Part shown: piece by piece, positions 15,386 to 19,026 of the stretch
How positions within the stretch are numbered: the stretch's first letter is position 1
How the letters are laid out: every line of letters starts with the position of its first letter
Assembly: GCA_015231815.1 (NCBI GenBank)
Contig: JADGAW010000018.1
Span: 1-19,026 of the forward strand
Length of the DNA stretch: 19,026 nt
Reading direction: 5' to 3'
DNA from: Nitrospinota bacterium
GTDB lineage: Bacteria > Nitrospinota_A > JADGAW01
The notes under the pieces: model-generated
What the model saw: only the letters and a program-made list of their open reading frames with translations
The model's database searches: none
What the model was told of the DNA's origin: nothing
Position numbers and translations under genes: made by a program

Positions 15386-15991
15386 CTACTTCTCTGCTTC
15401 GAAAAGTTTGACCATGTCGAGATAAAGGTTTTCCTCACGTTTCAGGGTAAAACCTGCCTTGAGGATGTTTGTACGGGTGTCACGGTTGAGGTCGGGACCA
15501 AATTTTCGGGTAAAAACAGTAATAAAGTCCTGCATGGGTCCCATCCAGAAAATAGTGCTGCGGACATGTTCAAACATGAGGATTGTACCGCCGGGCTTGA
15601 GAACTCTTCTAAGCTCCTGTAATCCCAAGACAGGATCGGGTACCGAGCAAAAGGTGCATGAGGTCACCACCGAATCAAAGGTATTGTCACTAAAGCAGAG
15701 CTTCTGAATATCTCCCCGAACCAGCGTAGTGTCAGGCGGATTGTCCGCAAGTTTTTTCGATGATTTCTCCAGCATTTTCCAACTGATATCTATTCCCACA
15801 ACTTTTCGGTTTTGGGGAAAGTATTGCAGGTCAAGTCCTGTACCCACTGCCGCCAGCAAGATAAGTCCTTCGGTTTTTTTAATGAGTTCTCTTTTTTTAT
15901 CCCCATAACGCACCTCAACTCCAGCGTTCATAATATCAAAGCTTTTGGCTGAGTTGTCCCATTTTTCCCACCACGGTTTTTTGTTACCCAC
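15386..15991 (-). CDS. Class I SAM-dependent methyltransferase (UbiE/Pmt-like)
   Basis: The 201-residue protein has the Rossmann methyltransferase core. Motif I is LLAAVGTGLDLQYFP at 45-59, followed by VVGIDISWKMLEKS with the acidic Asp for the SAM ribose, LVRGDIQKLCFSDNTFDSVV (motif II/III region) and the LQELRRVLKPGGTILMFEHV block. This order is typical of small-molecule or lipid methyltransferases of the UbiE/phosphatidylethanolamine N-methyltransferase type, but the substrate cannot be read from the sequence. It starts at a GTG that overlaps the stop of the small membrane-protein gene by eight bases, with a strong GGAGG six bases before it. That means translational coupling to that membrane protein and suggests they act together. 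Confidence 0.85.
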   Translation of the reverse strand: MGNKKPWWEKWDNSAKSFDIMNAGVEVRYGDKKRELIKKTEGLILLAAVGTGLDLQYFPQNRKVVGIDISWKMLEKSSKKLADNPPDTTLVRGDIQKLCFSDNTFDSVVTSCTFCSVPDPVLGLQELRRVLKPGGTILMFEHVRSTIFWMGPMQDFITVFTRKFGPDLNRDTRTNILKAGFTLKREENLYLDMVKLFEAEK

Positions 15992-16355
15992 CAGAAACCT
16001 CCCCTTTATGCTGATGGTTGTAGAGATGCATTCTCATCTGCACTAATAACGAAAAAACCACCACTGAGATAAATAGAGTTAAACTGCAAACAATGCCCAT
16101 TGCTTCTGACATTCCTGTTGCCATTCCAACAAACATGGTTATAACCATCCCCCCAGGCATTATTTCAAAGGCGGGTATAACCCGGCAAAAGGTTAAAATG
16201 AGGATCCCCAGTACCACCATGCCAAGAACCATTCCCACAATCATTGCAACAAACATATTCCAGCTTTGACCAACAACGACGAGGACAAGAAGGTAGGTAG
16301 CAACTCCTGCCATCATTGCAATGAGGTAATCGAGAAGTTTATCTGATATTTTCAT
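15984..16355 (-). CDS. Small four-helix membrane protein, function unknown
   Basis: The 123 residues contain about four hydrophobic segments (approximately 10-28, 33-57, 66-84 and 86-106), rich in Met, Val and Gly, with a soluble His-rich tail (HLYNHQHKGE). I recognise no family. Its stop overlaps the GTG start of the methyltransferase, whose Shine-Dalgarno lies inside its last codons, so the pair is an operon. A Met/Gly-rich small membrane protein linked to a methyltransferase may handle a lipid or a metal, but that is speculation. The ATG at 16353-16355 lacks a strong ribosome site. Confidence 0.7.
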   Translation of the reverse strand: MKISDKLLDYLIAMMAGVATYLLVLVVVGQSWNMFVAMIVGMVLGMVVLGILILTFCRVIPAFEIMPGGMVITMFVGMATGMSEAMGIVCSLTLFISVVVFSLLVQMRMHLYNHQHKGEVSGG

Positions 16356-16489
16356 GAGAAATTCATTGTATGAACATTATTACCGGCGCAAACTCCTCCC
16401 CGTCACCCCATATACATCTTTACAAACCCACCCATTTACTCACCCATAAACCCTTTTACTCTCCCCCTTCTAACCTTCTACCCATAAAC
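16356..16489. repeat. Low-complexity purine/pyrimidine tract directly after the mgtE stop
   Basis: On the plus strand 16396-16490 is C/T/A-only for long runs. ACCCATAAACC occurs at 16442-16452 and again at 16480-16490, the second copy ending on the mgtE stop codon; related words CCCATTTACTC, CTTTTACTCTC and CTTCTAACCTTCTA lie between. It resembles the octamer tract near 8103-8126 (CATTTACC, CATCTACC). No gene is seen. Confidence 0.55.
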
Positions 16490-17854
16490 CTATTTCAACA
16501 AATCAATATACGAGGATGCAATAGCAAAATAAATCATAATACCAGTGAAGTCGTTTATGGAGGAAACCATTGGACCTGACGCAATGGCGGGGTCGATTTT
16601 AAGCTTCTTAAAAAGCAGTGGCGTAATAACTCCTATAATTGAACCGGTAATGACCGCTCCAAACATAGAAAAGCCAACCACAATTCCCAGGTTGAGGGCA
16701 TCTTTCCATAAAAAGGCAAAAAGAGCAACGAGAGAAGCAGATAATAGCCCAATTCCCAAACCAATGACAAGTTCCTTGAGAAGAAGGGAATAGGTTTTTA
16801 TATTTTCCAAATCACCAACGGCAATTCTTCGTACCATGATGGTTGAGGATTGAGTCGCAACATTTCCCGCAGTAGCCATTACTACTGGAACAAAGGTTGC
16901 CAAAATAATAACTGTCTCCATGATATGTTTAAATTCATACATAATTGCACCTGTTATTAAGCCACCAATGACCGCAACAAAAAGCCAGGGAAATCTGCTC
17001 TTGATAGAATTAAAAACCGATTCTTCAAGAATATTTTCCGGTTCTCGAATACCCGCCATCATCATCATATCTTCCTGAGCTTCCGTATGTATGACATCTA
17101 CAATATCGTCAACCTTGATTTTTCCTATCAGCTTGTTTTCATAATTTACAACTCCTACTGCAACAGCGTCATACTTTTTAAATATCTCGGCAACCTCTTC
17201 CTGATCCATGAATGCGTCAACAACAACGCTGCTTTTGTTGCAGATATCTTCGACAATATCACTGTAGGTTCCTGAGATTAACGTCCAAACATTTATAGTT
17301 CCAATATAACGTTCATTTTTATCCACAACGAAAATCTCGTGAACTGTTTCTATATCTTCGAATTCGTTCACCGACTGTATGGCCTCCTCAACTGTTAATT
17401 CGCCATAAACCGTCACAAATTCCGCCTGCATAATTCCTCCGGCGGAATCAGGAGCATATTTCATTAACCCAGCAATGTTAATTGCATGTTCCGGGTTAAT
17501 TTTTATCATAATTTTTTTGCAAAGTTCCGGCTTCATCTCGGACAAAAGATCCGCAGCATCATCAGATTCGAGGTGGTTAACCAGTTTTACCAGTCGTTTT
17601 TCAGAAATTTCCTTGAGAACACGTTTTCTGTCTTTTCTGTTCAAAAGCAGCAGAACTTCCCCTTTGCTTTCATTTGCTACAAGGTTAAAAATTCTTAGTT
17701 TATTTTTCTTACTTGATTCAACGCCTATTAAATCCGCAATATCTGCTGCTTCGAGAAGGTCAAGACGCTTCTTAAGCCTTCTTGGTGATAGGGAATCTAT
17801 GCGATCCTTGATATTGTCCGTAACGTTTTTAATAAACTTAATTTTTTGTAACAT
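16490..17854 (-). CDS. mgtE: MgtE-type magnesium transporter
   Basis: This inner-membrane Mg2+ channel has the standard three-part layout in 454 residues: an N-terminal helical superhelical domain (about 1-130, with LESDDAADLLSEM at 95-107), a pair of CBS domains (about 135-260, starting after YAPDSAGGIM at 133-142), and five membrane helices (about 288-454). Key pore-region residues are visible: PVVMATAGNVATQSSTIMVR at 323-342 and the Mg2+-binding Asp435 in SSINDFTGIMIYFAIA. The canonical GGNAG of the third motif is AGNVA here, a mild departure. The CBS/N domains gate the channel by sensing cytosolic Mg2+. The ATG directly follows the stop of the BatC-like gene and has a good AAAAGGA ribosome site inside it, so the two are co-translated. 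Confidence 0.95.
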   Translation of the reverse strand: MLQKIKFIKNVTDNIKDRIDSLSPRRLKKRLDLLEAADIADLIGVESSKKNKLRIFNLVANESKGEVLLLLNRKDRKRVLKEISEKRLVKLVNHLESDDAADLLSEMKPELCKKIMIKINPEHAINIAGLMKYAPDSAGGIMQAEFVTVYGELTVEEAIQSVNEFEDIETVHEIFVVDKNERYIGTINVWTLISGTYSDIVEDICNKSSVVVDAFMDQEEVAEIFKKYDAVAVGVVNYENKLIGKIKVDDIVDVIHTEAQEDMMMMAGIREPENILEESVFNSIKSRFPWLFVAVIGGLITGAIMYEFKHIMETVIILATFVPVVMATAGNVATQSSTIMVRRIAVGDLENIKTYSLLLKELVIGLGIGLLSASLVALFAFLWKDALNLGIVVGFSMFGAVITGSIIGVITPLLFKKLKIDPAIASGPMVSSINDFTGIMIYFAIASSYIDLLK

Positions 17855-18736
17855 TTACCAATCCTTTTCCGGTCTATTTTGCTTACCTGCTCCCTGTAAC
17901 TGTTTTTGTATAAAATCTGATGTATTTTCCTTAATACTGTTGAGCCACATTTCAGTTTCACTATCTTCGAGTTCTTTCTGATTTTCTTCTTTTTTTCCTG
18001 CCTGCAAACTTTGTGAGGCTTTTTCTTCTTGATGGTTTTCTTTATCTACTTGACTTGGTTTGAAGTCTTTATCTTTTCTTTCTTCCTGATTATTTCCCTG
18101 ACTGTTATTTTCTTCGTTTTTTCCTGAATCATCTTTCTGCTGCTCCCCTTTTTGTTTTTCTTCACCCTCTTTATTCTTTTGTTTATCTTTTCCCTCTTTG
18201 TCTTTTTCGTTTTCCTTACCGTTATCTTTTTTATCTTTATTTTTATCTTTGTCGTTGTCTTGATTCTTGTCGTTGTTTTTATTCTTGTCGTTTTTGTTGC
18301 CGTTCTGTTGCTCTTGTTTTTGTTGTTTCTTTTCCTTTATTTTTTTCTTTACAAACTCTTTATTTTCTGCTGCTTCTTTATCTTCTTTGTCAATTTTTAT
18401 CGCATCGTTATAGGCAGCAACTGATTCCTTAAGCAGTGAATCTTTATAGAGGGCGTTTCCAAGGTTATAGAGAGCTTTTTCTTTTAAATCCGGTTCTTCT
18501 GTTAAGCTTGCGGATTCTTTATAGGCTTTTGCTGCTTCCTGAAAGCGTCCTAATTTATAGAGGAGATTTCCCTTGTTGTATTTAACCCGCGGGTCGCGGG
18601 GATACGCTTTTTCTTCCTGTTCCATCTTCTGAAGAAGTTGCTCATAACTTTCCTGCTCAGCAAAGGATGGAGAATAAAAGGTTACACAGAACAAGAGTAT
18701 TCCAAAAACCATTAATTGCTTTAAAATAGTTCCCAT
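17855..18736 (-). CDS. BatC-like TPR protein with long Lys/Asn/Glu/Gln/Asp-rich region
   Basis: A signal peptide (1-26, ending SFA) precedes TPR-type repeats at about 45-125 (VKYNKGNLLYKLGRFQEAAK, ALYNLGNALYKDSLLKESVA). Then follow some 125 residues made almost wholly of Lys, Asn, Asp, Glu and Gln, and a conserved-looking tail with MWLNSI near 263 and a terminal KDW. TPR repeats, a charged low-complexity linker and a KDW end are features of BatC, a periplasmic partner of the VWA-domain BatA/BatB proteins of the Bacteroides aerotolerance cluster. No batA/batB gene lies nearby: mgtE follows immediately and a divergent gene lies upstream, so the assignment rests on sequence features only. The charged region's complement shows a false hydrophobic ORF. 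Confidence 0.75.
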   Translation of the reverse strand: MGTILKQLMVFGILLFCVTFYSPSFAEQESYEQLLQKMEQEEKAYPRDPRVKYNKGNLLYKLGRFQEAAKAYKESASLTEEPDLKEKALYNLGNALYKDSLLKESVAAYNDAIKIDKEDKEAAENKEFVKKKIKEKKQQKQEQQNGNKNDKNKNNDKNQDNDKDKNKDKKDNGKENEKDKEGKDKQKNKEGEEKQKGEQQKDDSGKNEENNSQGNNQEERKDKDFKPSQVDKENHQEEKASQSLQAGKKEENQKELEDSETEMWLNSIKENTSDFIQKQLQGAGKQNRPEKDW

Positions 18737-18782
18737 GTTTTAACTCACAATTTATAACAGATTTAGACCAACTGAATATTAT

Positions 18783-19019
18783 ATGGCATTTCTCCTCATA
18801 GTTTTCACCTTTATTGTTAATACAGTCAGTGGTTATATCCGCATGAATTACCCGGAAAAAAGCAGAGCGAGAATTCGATGTTTTTATATTCCCATTACCA
18901 TTTCAATTATTCTCCGGCAGTTTTCGGGAGTAAGTTGGGAAGTAATCCCGGCACTGGTGGCGGTCGCCTTGCTGGGACTGTACCTCGGGGGAAAACTAAA
19001 CCGACATCATAAGGCATAA
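18783..19019 (+). CDS. Small conserved-looking membrane protein
   Basis: The 78-residue product has hydrophobic segments at about 1-16, 32-46 and 52-70 separated by a basic loop (NYPEKSRARIRC) and ends in a GGKLNRHHKA tail. From memory it resembles a small family of uncharacterised membrane proteins of deltaproteobacteria-like genomes with the layout 'NxxxGYxRxx...xPxxxxxxLRxxSGxxW......xxLGxxxGG'. Here the matching points are NTVSGYIRM, PITISIILRQFSGVSW and LGLYLGGKL. It is divergent from the BatC-like gene, with 46 bp between the starts. No clear ribosome site precedes the ATG. Function is unknown. Confidence 0.6.
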   Translation: MAFLLIVFTFIVNTVSGYIRMNYPEKSRARIRCFYIPITISIILRQFSGVSWEVIPALVAVALLGLYLGGKLNRHHKA

Positions 19020-19026
19020 TTTGCAT

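Noticed and set aside
18152..18424. 90-codon plus-strand ORF made almost entirely of Phe, Val, Leu and Ile
   Set aside because: It is the exact complement of the Lys/Asn/Glu/Gln-rich linker of the BatC-like protein; the hydrophobic look is an artefact of reading AAA/GAA codons backwards.

Overview
This AT-rich window reads as ordinary chromosome from a diderm (Gram-negative) bacterium. An MsbA-type lipid exporter, a bifunctional class A PBP, an AMIN-TPR envelope protein and a BatC-like protein support an outer-membrane lineage. The class I adenylate cyclase, the split transketolase half and the remnant mobile genes would fit a deltaproteobacterial or related lineage, but this is an inference; no rRNA or other phylogenetic marker is present. 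I see no tRNA, rRNA or CRISPR array. Almost every gene lies on the minus strand, so gene order in transcription runs from high to low coordinates. The exceptions are msbA and a small membrane-protein gene at the right edge.

Layout from left to right: the start of a transketolase C-terminal-half gene (TTG start, cut by the window edge); a 309-bp AT-rich gap with a strong inverted repeat; ung; a class I adenylate cyclase-like gene closely following proA; an 838-bp gap that is a graveyard of decayed accessory genes (a transposase C-terminal remnant and a TIGR02574/PF09720-type antitoxin pseudogene with two in-frame stops); plus-strand msbA; a short, divergent rsmI; a circularly permuted ATP-grasp gene overlapping lepB; mrcA-type PBP1A; an 850-residue AMIN-TPR protein; a SAM methyltransferase coupled to a small 4-TM protein; mgtE abutting a BatC-like TPR protein; and a conserved-looking 78-residue membrane protein.

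The genes are largely housekeeping: DNA repair (ung), proline synthesis (proA), cAMP signalling, rRNA methylation (rsmI), Mg2+ uptake (mgtE) and envelope assembly (msbA, lepB, PBP1A, AMIN-TPR). lepB, PBP1A and AMIN-TPR form a same-strand envelope group.

No complete new multi-gene system is evident. The most notable unexplained signal is a family of short, 7- or 8-bp-periodic repeats lying directly downstream of stop codons in several intergenic gaps. In one case the repeat supplies the last residues and the stop codon of the ATP-grasp gene. The other points of interest are the uncharacterised permuted ATP-grasp family, the decayed mobile and toxin-antitoxin debris, and a possibly frameshifted small ORF near 15.2 kb.
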